Shown here one piece after another: positions 52,993-61,659 of a stretch of DNA of 64,000 nucleotides. A model generated the notes under the pieces. The model had not been told where the DNA came from and made no database searches. It saw nothing but the letters and a program-made list of their open reading frames with translations. Both the position numbers and the translations under genes were made by a program. How positions within the stretch are numbered: position 1 is the first letter of the stretch; every line of letters begins with the position of its first letter. The stretch is from Terrimonas ferruginea DSM 30193 (GTDB taxonomy: Bacteria; Bacteroidota; Bacteroidia; Chitinophagales; Chitinophagaceae): NCBI RefSeq assembly GCF_000425585.1, contig NZ_AUDS01000008.1:186001-250000 (forward strand), written 5' to 3'.

Positions 52993-54671
52993 TCAGGGTC
53001 TTGCAATAATCGGTTGGAAAATTTTCCCAATGTTCTGGAAATTAAACGCCTTGGACAATGTAACACCATAGTACGGTCTGGATTGACGAAGATTATTTGT
53101 AACCTCCGCCTGTAATGTAATTCCGGTTACGGCTTCAGTGATCCATAATTTCCCCGAGAAAAACATATCCCATTTTTTTTCATAAGGATCTCCCAACAAA
53201 TCAAAAGAGTCTGTGGTTCCATCGGAATTGACTTTTTTTGCTGTTCCGGGATAATATAACGAGCTGTAGCCTGTCGTCATAAATAACCTCATGCATATAT
53301 CCTTACTCTCGTGTATCAATGTAATGCCAGCAAAGCCGATATTGAATGCAAATTGATTCGTTTGAAGTTTTGTCACCTGATCTCTTGGAAGTTGATCAGA
53401 AGGACCTCTGACCACCAGCGTATCTTTATTAAACGTTCTTGAAATCTCTCCGGTTTGTTCAATTCGTCTCCAGACAAATTCCATCGAAGGAGAAAGATAC
53501 AATTGAATCAGGTTAGAGGGATTGCTCGCGCCTCCGAGTTTGATGAGCCCATTTACATAAGCACCTAAATTGTCTGATACGGTGGTCATTTTAACAGATC
53601 CCTGCCTCACAAATGAATAATAAGAAGTGTCGTCGCGCCGGCTGGTAAGCCTTTCCTGGAAATTTAGCGAATCAATTCTGGACATCGTTCTGTTTCCATA
53701 GAGACTCAGATACATGCCCATAGATTTTTTCTTTAATGGTGGCAGAAATACATTGGTAGCGAAAAAAAGATTTTTCGCTTTGGTTCCATCTACAAGATCG
53801 AAGTTCGTTCCAACATAAGCCAAATAGCGAAACCCCTTCAGCGTATCATTCACAAATTTGCCGATTTTAAATTCAGCGGGAATCAGTCTGTTGGCCGTAT
53901 CAGGCACCAATACGCCATTTTTATAAACCTCAAACTTCAACGTGACTAATTTGTCTTCCAGAGACAAGGAGTCGCCGTTCAATTCAAGATGTACATTATT
54001 ATTTGAACTGTCCAGCAGGTCGAGTTGTGGAAATTTTCGAGGGAAAAATCAACCTTAAACTCCCTGGCCAGAAGATTTGTATTCAGTCTGTCGACGACGA
54101 CCCTCAGTTCGTAAGCGCTGTCACGGGCATAACTACCGGGGTTGGCCACCACGGGAATGGTTACCGATTGCCTGTTGCGGGTCCGTTCGATCTTCTGTGT
54201 TTTTCCAAAGCGAAAACTATACGGTGTCCTGATCACGGGTTGCGGAATGGGCGTAATATTGACCGTATGTGTAGTTATCGCCTGGCGATTGTCTGCGGTC
54301 ACCTGCTGTGCTGAATCATCAACAATTATTCTTAATAGCAAAATGCCGGAGGAGGGATCGATATTATTACTCCGGACGGTCAACCGGACACCATAGTTTA
54401 TTGAGTCATTTAGCGCTAAAGAATCCAATAACTGTGAAAAGTTAGCAATCGAAAAGGAGCTGGAAGGCACTGTTGACGATTCCAAAAACGCCCGGACTCT
54501 GAAACGTCCGGAACCTCCGCGCTTCACCAGGGGAATGAAAACAGAGGAATCGGTAAGTGGGCGGGTAAGTGTTGTTTGGGATGTTAAAAAGCCAACATTA
54601 ATTTGGGCATTGGACGTTGTTGTCCATACGCAACTGCAGAGAGCTGCGAGCAAAAAAAATTGAATTTTCAT
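52993..54671 (-). pseudogene. Secreted surface protein gene interrupted by a -1 frame change
   Basis: The first frame (54671-53979, 230 residues) has a signal peptide ending at SNAQ and two domains rich in beta strands (about 25-125 and 135-214) that look Calx-beta-like. It goes out of frame at the end: in-frame sense stops after VDFSLENF, and the remaining 16 codons read as noise. The second frame continues as PQLDLLDSSNNNVHLELNGDSLSLEDK and runs to 52993. Joined by one -1 step at 54030 the protein would have 559 residues. The step lies exactly on A AAT TTC (54036-54030), which has the XXXYYYZ form of a slippery site. The C-terminal half has no named domain; its FNIGFAGITL and WITEAVTGITLQAEVTNNL strands look like barrel strands. 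It may be a real frameshift mutation, an assembly error or programmed frameshifting. Confidence 0.7.
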
Positions 54672-54934
54672 GGTTGTGTTTTACTAACAAAAAATGATAG
54701 TCAATACAAGGTATAAGGTCTGCTGTAAAGGATCGGCTAACTAAAAGTAGAAAGATTTCTGATCTTTTAAAATATACCCGGGTGTGATTATGTTCGCCGG
54801 AATTGGCTGCGAAACAAATAGCAGGCAGCTCAGACATTCAGACTATCCTGAACACGATATGAAGTATCAGGTCTGAAGGATAATGTATTTATCGGAAAAA
54901 AGTAGTAAATTAAACTTCATCATTAAACGTTACG
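54672..54934. other. Intergenic region between divergent genes, 263 bp
   Basis: No gene or clear promoter box is seen; the sequence is AT-rich and shows no strong inverted repeat. Confidence 0.4.
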
Positions 54935-55714
54935 GTGAGGTCAATTTTTTTCCTTTTACTCAGTTGGTTAATAGCCAGTGAGGCCGTTAGTCAGCCCACC
55001 TATGGAAAGGCATTTGTCGAATTTGACGTTCGTGCCGACACCATTCTTATTAAAGTAAGTGTCAGCGAAAACGTTCCGCACGATACCGCGCTGCGAAAAG
55101 ACATGATGCAAAAGATCAACACCGCATTTTTATCAAAAGAAATTAAAAAAGGCGTTTATACGGTGGTTGTGCAATTTGTGACCGACAAAGACGGTAATAT
55201 ATCAGATGTAAAACCGCTGACCACTTTAGGATATGGTTTGGAAGCGGAGGCCGTCAGGATAATCAAAAAACGAACAAAGTGGGTGCCCGCAACTCAAAAC
55301 GGTTCTGTAGTCATAGTTTACGAACAACTGGACATCGAAATCACCAGAGAGAAAAAACCGGAAAAGGTGTATGCCCAAGTGAAAATCAAATATCCTCTTC
55401 CGGGAGCAGACTACTCCTGGACGCAAACGCTGGAAGAAAAGCTCAACCAATCCATACAACTTCCCAAGCGCGCTAAAAAAAAGAAATATGTAGTTTCAGT
55501 CAGTTATCGTGCAATGAGAGATAGCACATTCGGCGAAATCCGTTGTTTAAATAATCCAGCGTATAACATATACGATGAGGTGTTGAAGGTGCTCAGTACA
55601 TACAAAAAAACATGGCCAGCCGCTGCTGTACATTCTGTTGCCGGCAATGAAGCTTGTCTCCTTTTTCATAAAGAATATATTCTCAAAGAAGTTAATCCGC
55701 ATACGTATCAATAA
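54935..55714 (+). CDS. Secreted TonB C-terminal-like protein
   Basis: The frame opens only from a GTG at 54935 (the next stop upstream is at 54911), so a GTG start is required to include the signal peptide (about 1-19, ending EAVSQ). The 259-residue protein holds a TonB C-terminal-like domain (about 55-135) with VVQFVTDKDGNISDVKPLTTLGYGLEAEAVRIIKK and WVPATQNG, then a second half of similar length (about 140-255) that may be a diverged duplicate without the motif. It has no N-terminal membrane anchor of the TonB type, so it is probably periplasmic and not an energy transducer. The role is unknown. Confidence 0.78.
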   Translation: MRSIFFLLLSWLIASEAVSQPTYGKAFVEFDVRADTILIKVSVSENVPHDTALRKDMMQKINTAFLSKEIKKGVYTVVVQFVTDKDGNISDVKPLTTLGYGLEAEAVRIIKKRTKWVPATQNGSVVIVYEQLDIEITREKKPEKVYAQVKIKYPLPGADYSWTQTLEEKLNQSIQLPKRAKKKKYVVSVSYRAMRDSTFGEIRCLNNPAYNIYDEVLKVLSTYKKTWPAAAVHSVAGNEACLLFHKEYILKEVNPHTYQ

Positions 55715-55842
55715 AGAGATCCTGTTTAAATTTTTATTGTCGCTCCTCCCTTTATATCCTAAGTTCGCGGCCGGATGAATAAGATTATTATGGCATCCTC
55801 CCGATCCTTTTGCACTATCCATTCTACTAAACCGGTTCTTAT

Positions 55843-57372
55843 ATGTGGACATACCCACGCCTGTTCGACTTTTCGCAGAAAGTAAACTACAAAAACGAAA
55901 TACTGGCCGGGCTTACCGTTGCCATGACTATGATCCCCGAATCCCTGTCATTTGCAATACTGGCGGGCTTTCCACCGCTTGTCGGATTGTATGCTGCTTT
56001 TATGATGGGGCTGGTTACAGCCATCCTGGGTGGTCGTCCCGGCCTTATATCCGGTGGCGCCGGTGCAACGGTTGTGGTGCTTATTGCACTGATGAAATCC
56101 CATGGCCTCGAATATGTTTTTGCCGCCGTGGCACTGGCGGGTATTTTCCAGATTGTTGTCGGACTTTTTAAACTGGGCAAATTCATCCGGCTGGTGCCAC
56201 AACCGGTGATGTACGGATTTGTCAATGGCCTTGCCATTATTATATTCATGGCACAACTGGAGCAATTCAAAAGCGGTACCGCCTGGTTGACCGGCGGACA
56301 TTTCCTGATTATGGCAGGACTTGTGGCGCTAACGATTGCGATTGTGGTGATACTCCCGCGGTTTACCAGACTCATTCCTTCCTCGCTGGTCGCTATCGTA
56401 GTAGTATTTCTTATCGTATTGGTATTCGGAATAGAAACGAAAACAGTGAATGACATCGCATCCGTTAGCGGCGGCTTTCCTCCTTTTCATATTCCTTCCG
56501 TGCCTTTCAATTGGGAAATGCTGGAAACGATCGCTCCCTATTCGCTTGTTATGGCCGGCGTTGGTCTGACGGAAGGCCTGCTCACGCTAAATCTCGCAGA
56601 TGAAATAACAGGCACTAAAGGAAATGGAGACCGGGAATGTGTTGCCCAGGGAACAGCCAACATACTAAACGGTTTTTTCTTTGGAATGGGTGGCTGTCCG
56701 ATGATTGCACAGACGCTGGTGAATCTTTCTGCAGGCGCAAGAGCAAGGTTGTCCGGCATCATTGCTGCACTCACCATTCTGTGCATCATACTATTCGGTG
56801 CTCCGGTCATAGGAAAATTGCCGATGGCGGCGCTCTCGGGCGTAATGATCATGGTAGCAGTGGGTACGTTTGAATGGTCCAGCTTCCGTATCATCAACAA
56901 AATGCCCAGGCACGACATATTCGTAGGCATTCTCGTTGCCGCCATCACTGTATACCTGCACAACCTGGCGCTGGCGGTGCTGATTGGTGTTATCATATCT
57001 GCACTTGTTTTTGCGTGGGAAAGCGCGAAAAGAATCCGGGCCAAAAAATATGTAGATGCACAAGGCGTCAAACACTATGAAATATACGGTCCGCTGTTTT
57101 TCGGATCGGTCACGGCTTTTCAGGAAAAATTCGATGTGTCCGGCGACCCGGACGAGGTAATTATTGATTTCAGAGATAGCCGTGTGGCTGATATGTCGGG
57201 TATAGAAGCACTGAACAAATTAACCGAACGGTATAAACAAGCCGGCAAAAAATTGCACCTGCGTCATCTGAGCGAGGACTGCCGGGCATTACTGCGTAAT
57301 GCGGGAGCTGTTATCGATGTAAATGTGATGGAAGACCCGGAATATCATGTGGCGATTGAGGGAAAGGTTTAA
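55843..57372 (+). CDS. SulP family anion transporter with STAS domain
   Basis: The 509-residue protein has about 11-12 membrane segments and the family signatures AGLTVAMTMIPESLSFAILAGFPPLVGLYAAFMMGLVTAILGGRPGLISGG near the N-terminus and MGGCPMIAQTLVNLSAGARARLSG in the middle, followed by a cytoplasmic STAS domain (about 415-505, with VIIDFRDSRVADMSGIEALNKL). Members move sulfate, bicarbonate or dicarboxylates; the substrate cannot be set from sequence. No carbonic anhydrase gene is nearby. The start at 55843 fits the usual family opening. Confidence 0.94.
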   Translation: MWTYPRLFDFSQKVNYKNEILAGLTVAMTMIPESLSFAILAGFPPLVGLYAAFMMGLVTAILGGRPGLISGGAGATVVVLIALMKSHGLEYVFAAVALAGIFQIVVGLFKLGKFIRLVPQPVMYGFVNGLAIIIFMAQLEQFKSGTAWLTGGHFLIMAGLVALTIAIVVILPRFTRLIPSSLVAIVVVFLIVLVFGIETKTVNDIASVSGGFPPFHIPSVPFNWEMLETIAPYSLVMAGVGLTEGLLTLNLADEITGTKGNGDRECVAQGTANILNGFFFGMGGCPMIAQTLVNLSAGARARLSGIIAALTILCIILFGAPVIGKLPMAALSGVMIMVAVGTFEWSSFRIINKMPRHDIFVGILVAAITVYLHNLALAVLIGVIISALVFAWESAKRIRAKKYVDAQGVKHYEIYGPLFFGSVTAFQEKFDVSGDPDEVIIDFRDSRVADMSGIEALNKLTERYKQAGKKLHLRHLSEDCRALLRNAGAVIDVNVMEDPEYHVAIEGKV

Positions 57373-57640
57373 AATGATGATTGAGTTTCTCATGAGTACT
57401 GCTTGATTTATAACAATGGAAAAAAAATGGTATTCGTTGGATGTTGCTCGTAAATATTTACCATTTACTGCTAGCCAACTCATCAAGCACCTCAATCTTT
57501 TTTTGACATCCGTCAACTAGTTAATCTGAACTAGCAAAACTTATTCTATAGAAATGGTAACGGTTTCTTCCTATTGGTGCTTGTACAGAATGATCGTACC
57601 TTGAAGTATAACAACCTTATCCAACAGAAAATTTCAACGT
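57373..57640. other. Intergenic region, 268 bp
   Basis: No supported gene; AT-rich, and the CTAGC core (about 57472 and 57530) occurs twice but not as an ordered pair. Confidence 0.35.
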
Positions 57641-58258
57641 ATGATGAAAAGAAAATTAATGTATGTGGCGCTGGCCGGAATGCTTGTCTCCTGTTCAAAA
57701 GCCAAAACGGAACCTGTTCCTGAAGAACAACTAAAAGACGCGGCGATATCAGCAACAGACATGGCGCGGCTACCACCTCAAACGGGTCACTCGGTCTATG
57801 TCACCCTAAATGCCAGTACGGGAGAATATGTAAGTTCATATGGGGGCGGAATAAATTTTGGAACGATGTTTATACATCCGCTCAGTGTTCCTGCTGGTCA
57901 AAACGGTCAACCTTATGCTCCTTCTTTTGCCGGCTTCAATGCGAGCAACCTCATCGGATTTCATATTAACGGTGCGCATTTTACCATGCAGCAAGGTACT
58001 ATTGTAGGTGGGATGTCGACCAACGATTGGGAAGCAGTACATAACTACTACAGCGATTTTGACAAATTCATTAGCGGCGACACCTCGGTCATGTTTCTTC
58101 CGGATCCCGGTACCTATTTCAGTGGTATCAATACCTCTTCGAACGGCATATTAACCACTACCGGCACGTTTATTTACAATAACAACTCTCCCACTAAAGT
58201 TTCGATTACACACTTAACAGTCGGCCCGCCACTTGTACCGGAGCTCGAGCTGGAGTAA
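57641..58258 (+). CDS. Uncharacterised lipoprotein
   Basis: The lipobox MLVSC gives a lipidated Cys near residue 18-19 (the start may be the first or second Met). After a Glu/Pro-rich spacer the 205-residue protein has a domain with GGGINFGTMFIHPLSVPAGQNGQPYAPSF and HFTMQQGTIVGGMSTNDWEAVHNYYSDFDKFISGDTSVMFLP. I do not recognise the family. It is a single-gene unit with its own terminator. Confidence 0.7.
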   Translation: MMKRKLMYVALAGMLVSCSKAKTEPVPEEQLKDAAISATDMARLPPQTGHSVYVTLNASTGEYVSSYGGGINFGTMFIHPLSVPAGQNGQPYAPSFAGFNASNLIGFHINGAHFTMQQGTIVGGMSTNDWEAVHNYYSDFDKFISGDTSVMFLPDPGTYFSGINTSSNGILTTTGTFIYNNNSPTKVSITHLTVGPPLVPELELE

Positions 58259-58281
58259 GATGAGATTTATATTCATCAGGG

Positions 58282-58309
58282 AGACCGGTATCAGGAATGC
58301 TACCGGTCT
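58282..58309 (+). terminator. Terminator after the lipoprotein gene
   Basis: The 9-bp stem AGACCGGTA / TACCGGTCT with a 10-nt loop is followed by TTGATTTT. Confidence 0.78.
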
Positions 58310-58359
58310 TTGATTTTATGGCTGCTCACAGGTTTAAAATAGTGCCGGTCACGTGACAT

Positions 58360-58492
58360 GAGGTTTTGTCATGTTAGCGAAAGAGTAAGTGCTAATCGCT
58401 ATTAATTCTGCCTAACTTTAGTTCGCGCCCCAGGCTGGGGAATCATGGAAATCCCCGCAGCCACAAAACCCGGACGATAACTATTACTCGTA
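58360..58492. repeat. Dispersed intergenic repeat, copy A
   Basis: This 133-bp stretch aligns with copy B at 62886-63017 at roughly 75% by eye. Shared blocks include GAGG[TC]TTTGT, TAAGTGCTAATC, CCACAAAACCCG and TTACTCGTA. It contains the palindrome CCCCAG-G-CTGGGG (58428-58440). Both copies lie directly upstream of a plus-strand gene. Confidence 0.7.
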
Positions 58493-58505
58493 AACTATCC
58501 AAAAC

Positions 58506-59087
58506 ATGAATCATTTTACAGCGCTTTGCTTTTTTTGCCTTGTTGCATACTTATGTTCATGTAATTCGCTTAAACCTGTTACGCAAAATAATCTTTTGCA
58601 GAACTTAGGTTCTAACGAGTTGTCTAAACTGGATGGAGACTACGAAATCATATCGACAGACACTTCGTATCCGACATTAGCCCGTGCACTGACTTTTACT
58701 GACAAAAAAAATTTAAAGAATTTCAACCATATGGACCAGTTAGCCAGGAAAGATTTCAGGCTTAATTTAAAAGCGCTTGACGAAAAACACCTGAAGGTTA
58801 CACTGTACAGCCAAAACAAAATTATTAAGACCAAAACACTGAAAGGGACAGTATCCGACAATTATTTTCAATTCAAAATGAGGAAAATTTCCCCTGTTTC
58901 TCCGTTTTATATTCTACTAAGTCTTTATAAAAAGCAGGAAAACCGAATAGGATTAACCAAAAACGGAGAACTGCTTTTAGACAGTTATGAAGGAGGTGTA
59001 TTATTACTGCTTGTGATGCCAACGTTTGGAGGGGACACCGACGCTTATAACTTAATTTTTAAAAGAAAAAATGTCAACAGCCATTAA
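58506..59087 (+). CDS. Uncharacterised lipoprotein
   Basis: The lipobox AYLCSC lipidates Cys19. The 193-residue protein follows with YEIISTDTSYPTLARALTF, strands LKVTLYSQNKIIKTKTLKGTV and FQFKMRKISPVSPFYILLSLYKKQ, and a final GVLLLLVMPTFGGD segment. I do not recognise the family. It is directly downstream of repeat copy A and convergent with the NTF2-like gene. Confidence 0.72.
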   Translation: MNHFTALCFFCLVAYLCSCNSLKPVTQNNLLQNLGSNELSKLDGDYEIISTDTSYPTLARALTFTDKKNLKNFNHMDQLARKDFRLNLKALDEKHLKVTLYSQNKIIKTKTLKGTVSDNYFQFKMRKISPVSPFYILLSLYKKQENRIGLTKNGELLLDSYEGGVLLLLVMPTFGGDTDAYNLIFKRKNVNSH

Positions 59088-59163
59088 CCGGCTTGTTAAT
59101 TTCAGCACATCGGAATACCAACAATCGTTTACAACGCGGCCCTGTTTAAAATCCATTCATAAA

Positions 59164-59185
59164 AAATGGCTGCAATCAGCCATTT
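59164..59185. terminator. Bidirectional terminator between convergent genes
   Basis: The stem AAATGGCTG / CAGCCATTT with loop CAAT; the A6 tract at left gives a T-run for minus-strand transcripts that end just past 59191. Confidence 0.82.
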
Positions 59186-59190
59186 GTACT

Positions 59191-59514
59191 TTATCCGGTA
59201 ACTTTCAGCGACTGTATCAATCCATCAGTTATTCCTAAATGATAACTCAATACAATCGGGCTGCCGTCAAACTTTCCGGACACTTCTACCTTTAAAAGAC
59301 TTTCCGGTCCATTTTCTTCAAAGCTTATGGGCTGCATGGTGGCCTCGTATCGTGCGTTGGCGTCCGCAATCCAAAGTTCAATCTCTTTTCGTCCGTTGTG
59401 TGTTTTGCCTTCGTCATGTACAACGGCTTTTTCGGAAAAACAATTTGCGTAAGCAACGCTATCAAAACTGTTTTGTGTGTTTACTAAATCTGATACTACT
59501 TTCGGTAAGTTCAT
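59191..59514 (-). CDS. NTF2-like (SnoaL-type) protein of an SDR unit
   Basis: The 107-residue protein has the NTF2-like order: a helical start with VNTQNSFDSVAYANCFSEKAVVHDEG, HNGRKEIELWIADANARY and paired strands LLKVEVSGKF and PIVLSYHLGITDGLIQSLKV. It follows the SDR gene by 21 bp on the same strand, so they share a transcript. Pairs of an SDR and a SnoaL protein controlled by HxlR often act in detoxification of carbonyl compounds; that is inference here. Confidence 0.85.
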   Translation of the reverse strand: MNLPKVVSDLVNTQNSFDSVAYANCFSEKAVVHDEGKTHNGRKEIELWIADANARYEATMQPISFEENGPESLLKVEVSGKFDGSPIVLSYHLGITDGLIQSLKVTG

Positions 59515-59535
59515 TGTTTTTAAATTATGAGGTTA

Positions 59536-60327
59536 TTAAATAGTGGGTACGGTGCCGCCGTCGATTACAAAATTTGTCCCGGTTAAATAATTGGCTCTTG
59601 GGGAAACAAGAAAACCGACCAACTCTGCAACTTCTTCTGGTTGTGCTGGTCTGCCATAAGGTATGCCGCCCAACGCATCCATGACACTTTGTTGGGCTTC
59701 TTCTACGGTGCTATTGGCATTTCTCGCGATCTCGCCCAACCAGGCTATCGATGCTGTTGTATTAATCCATCCAGGCGAAACAGTCAGTACACGTACGCCT
59801 TTGGGCGTAACTTCATTCGACAAACTCTTGCTGTAATTGATCAGTCCGGCTTTTGCGGCTGCATAGGGCAAGGTAGATTCGAACAATGGCAGCTTGCCCT
59901 GTATCGAAGCGATGTGAATAATAACACCGTTTTTCCGGTCGATCATCTGTGGCAAAAATCCTCTGTCCAGCCGGACTGGAGCGAGCAGATTAGCCTGTAA
60001 TGTAGACACCCAGTCATCATCGGACAAGACTGCGAAGCCACCGGCTGGAGTTACCGAAGAACCAAGATTATTTACGAGGATATCCAGTCTCCCGTAAGTG
60101 GATAACACTTCGTTGACTACTTTTTGTGTGCCTTCTGCCTTACTCAGGTCGGATGGAATGAAATGCAACTGGTCATTTTCCTTCTCCGGTGCGTTCCTGG
60201 CGGTAATGATCACTGTTGCGCCAGCTTGTAAAAGCCTTTCCGCAATGGCTCTCCCGGCTCCTTTTGTACCTCCCGTTACCAGGGCGATCTTTCCTGATAA
60301 CTCGTTGTTGAAATTAAACTGTTCCAT
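59536..60327 (-). CDS. SDR family oxidoreductase, HxlR-linked
   Basis: The 263-residue classical short-chain dehydrogenase has TGGTKGAG, TARNAPEKE (Arg suggesting NADP), NNLGSS, the catalytic YAAAK and PGWINT. It is divergent from the HxlR gene with 128 bp between, and followed by the NTF2-like gene. The substrate is unknown; HxlR-controlled SDRs commonly respond to electrophiles. Confidence 0.92.
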   Translation of the reverse strand: MEQFNFNNELSGKIALVTGGTKGAGRAIAERLLQAGATVIITARNAPEKENDQLHFIPSDLSKAEGTQKVVNEVLSTYGRLDILVNNLGSSVTPAGGFAVLSDDDWVSTLQANLLAPVRLDRGFLPQMIDRKNGVIIHIASIQGKLPLFESTLPYAAAKAGLINYSKSLSNEVTPKGVRVLTVSPGWINTTASIAWLGEIARNANSTVEEAQQSVMDALGGIPYGRPAQPEEVAELVGFLVSPRANYLTGTNFVIDGGTVPTI

Positions 60328-60398
60328 TATTTTGATTTTTCTTTAGGGCAAAATTGGCGGGTAAAAACAGTTTGGACAAGTACGGCATTACGATTCAT

Positions 60399-60421
60399 AT
60401 AGGGATAAATTATTCCCCTAT
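60399..60421. promoter_or_regulatory. Candidate HxlR operator
   Basis: The arms ATAGGG (60399-60404) and CCCTAT (60416-60421) flank an 11-bp AT-rich centre that is partly symmetric. It lies in the HxlR/SDR divergent gap and overlaps the -33 TTG of hxlR by one base, a good place for autorepression. Confidence 0.6.
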
Positions 60422-60451
60422 TGCACTAATTGGTACATAGCTATAGCTTTG
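60421..60451 (+). promoter_or_regulatory. Promoter of the HxlR gene
   Basis: TTG (60421-60423), a 20-bp spacer and TAGCTTTG (60444-60451) match the Bacteroidota consensus perfectly. The ATG is 4 nt past the box, so the mRNA is probably leaderless. Confidence 0.78.
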
Positions 60452-60455
60452 CGAT

Positions 60456-60803
60456 ATGTATGAAAGAAAGACAATTCCGAATCTGAATTGCGGGCTTGAC
60501 CTGATAGGTGAAGTGCTGTATGGCAAATGGAAAGTGCGTTTATTGTGGTTTATCAATGAAAATCATAAACGCCCAAGCGAACTACAACGAAAAATTCCCG
60601 ATGCTTCACGCCGGGTTTTAAATATCCAATTGAATGAATTGGAAAAGCACGAACTGATTACGAAAAAGATTTACCCCGTGGTACCACCAAAAGTGGAATA
60701 CAGTCTTACCGAATTTGGAAAGACCTTAATTCCTGTGATTGCCGCACTGGGTCAATGGGCCGATGAACATGAGGAGCGGTTAAGGGGTGTGATATTGCAA
60801 TAG
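60456..60803 (+). CDS. HxlR family transcriptional regulator
   Basis: The 115-residue protein is a complete HxlR winged helix: NLNCGLDLIGEVLYGKWKVRLLWF (with the family's redox-capable Cys at residue 12), RPSELQRKIPDASRRVLNIQLNELEKHELI and VPPKVEYSLTEFGKTLIPVI. HxlR proteins often sense aldehydes or quinones through that Cys. The divergent SDR/NTF2 unit is the likely target. Confidence 0.93.
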   Translation: MYERKTIPNLNCGLDLIGEVLYGKWKVRLLWFINENHKRPSELQRKIPDASRRVLNIQLNELEKHELITKKIYPVVPPKVEYSLTEFGKTLIPVIAALGQWADEHEERLRGVILQ

Positions 60804-60940
60804 GTGTTGGAGCTTCGACCTAAAAGTTCATTCTGAATAAGACAGCATGTTCTTCTGGAGGGTTTACAGCGACTTTACCTACACTCCCATGGTTTAAATA
60901 ATTGAGTTCTGTATGACGTGGGTGATGAGATAAAAAATCA

Positions 60941-60974
60941 ACAAAGGCAAACGGGCTACCCTATTTGCCTTTGT
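60941..60974. terminator. Bidirectional terminator between convergent genes
   Basis: The stem ACAAAGGCAAA / TTTGCCTTTGT with a 12-nt loop; a TTGATTTTTT run follows on the minus strand. Confidence 0.82.
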
Positions 60975-61004
60975 GTTATTGATTCAATAGTACTGCAGTA
61001 GTGG

Positions 61005-61376
61005 CTAAGTTCCTATCACAAAATCTGCGCAGGCTTGCTGAAAGCCCCAATAGTAACCATTCCAGCCAGCGTTGACATCTTTCATTGAAAGAACGTACCC
61101 GCCGTAATCGGTATTAACTGAACTGGCCGCCAGCATGCATTTTTGGTAATCATCATTGGCGTCTTTGAAGGTAATGACCTCACCGTCAAAATACTGTCTG
61201 GTAATCTGGACCATTATCAGCCCCCATTCAGGATGTGCATCTGCTGCCATCTTCAGTTTTTCCGTGGCAAACTCATAGCCCGCGATAAAACCCTGTTCGA
61301 AAGTCTGAGCGGAAGCATTGGTACTCTTTAATGTAATGATGGCCGTTAATAAGAAAACGGTTAAAAGTTTTTTCAT
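61005..61376 (-). CDS. Small secreted protein of unknown function
   Basis: The 123-residue protein has a signal peptide ending near NASAQ (about residue 24) and a short mature domain, FEQGFIAGYEFATEKLKMAAD, then DANDDYQKCMLAASS and AGWNGYYWGFQQACADFV, with two Cys that could form a disulfide. I do not recognise it. It is probably a single-gene unit. Confidence 0.7.
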   Translation of the reverse strand: MKKLLTVFLLTAIITLKSTNASAQTFEQGFIAGYEFATEKLKMAADAHPEWGLIMVQITRQYFDGEVITFKDANDDYQKCMLAASSVNTDYGGYVLSMKDVNAGWNGYYWGFQQACADFVIGT

Positions 61377-61403
61377 AAAATCAGGTTTGGTTTATTAATA
61401 TCC

Positions 61404-61434
61404 TGAAGATAGAAACTTGCATTGGCAATTGCAA
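61404..61434 (-). promoter_or_regulatory. Promoter of the small secreted protein gene
   Basis: On the minus strand TTG (61434-61432), 20 bp and TATCTTCA (61411-61404) resemble the consensus with the last two bases of the -7 box off. The ATG lies 27 nt downstream. Confidence 0.45.
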
Positions 61435-61529
61435 TAGCAGGGCGTCGTAAAAACATTTTATGACTATACTAAACTTAGCATGGTATTGAAATGACAAGTC
61501 GCGGAATTCACTGGCAGCCAGGCATGAAA

Positions 61530-61555
61530 AAAGCTGCAAACATTAATGCAGCTTT
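61530..61555 (-). terminator. Terminator of the S41 peptidase gene
   Basis: The stem AAAGCTGCA / TGCAGCTTT with an 8-nt loop is followed on the minus strand by TTTT before CATGCC; it lies 105 bp past the stop. Confidence 0.75.
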
Positions 61556-61659
61556 GCCCCGATGAAGAGTTATTGAACTAATTCCGTTAACGCAATACCA
61601 GGTAATATATCATGCTCTTAATCATAATAACGCTGAATGCCAATGCTGTTAAAAGGTGG

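Noticed and set aside
52876-53115. 79-codon plus-strand frame
   Set aside because: It overlaps the end of the minus-strand surface protein gene and has neither a convincing start context nor family resemblance.
58360-58492. Repeat copy A as a genuine integron attC site
   Set aside because: Only one side has an R-like heptamer (GCCTAAC); the other side reads ATAACT, and no integrase or cassette array is visible in the window.
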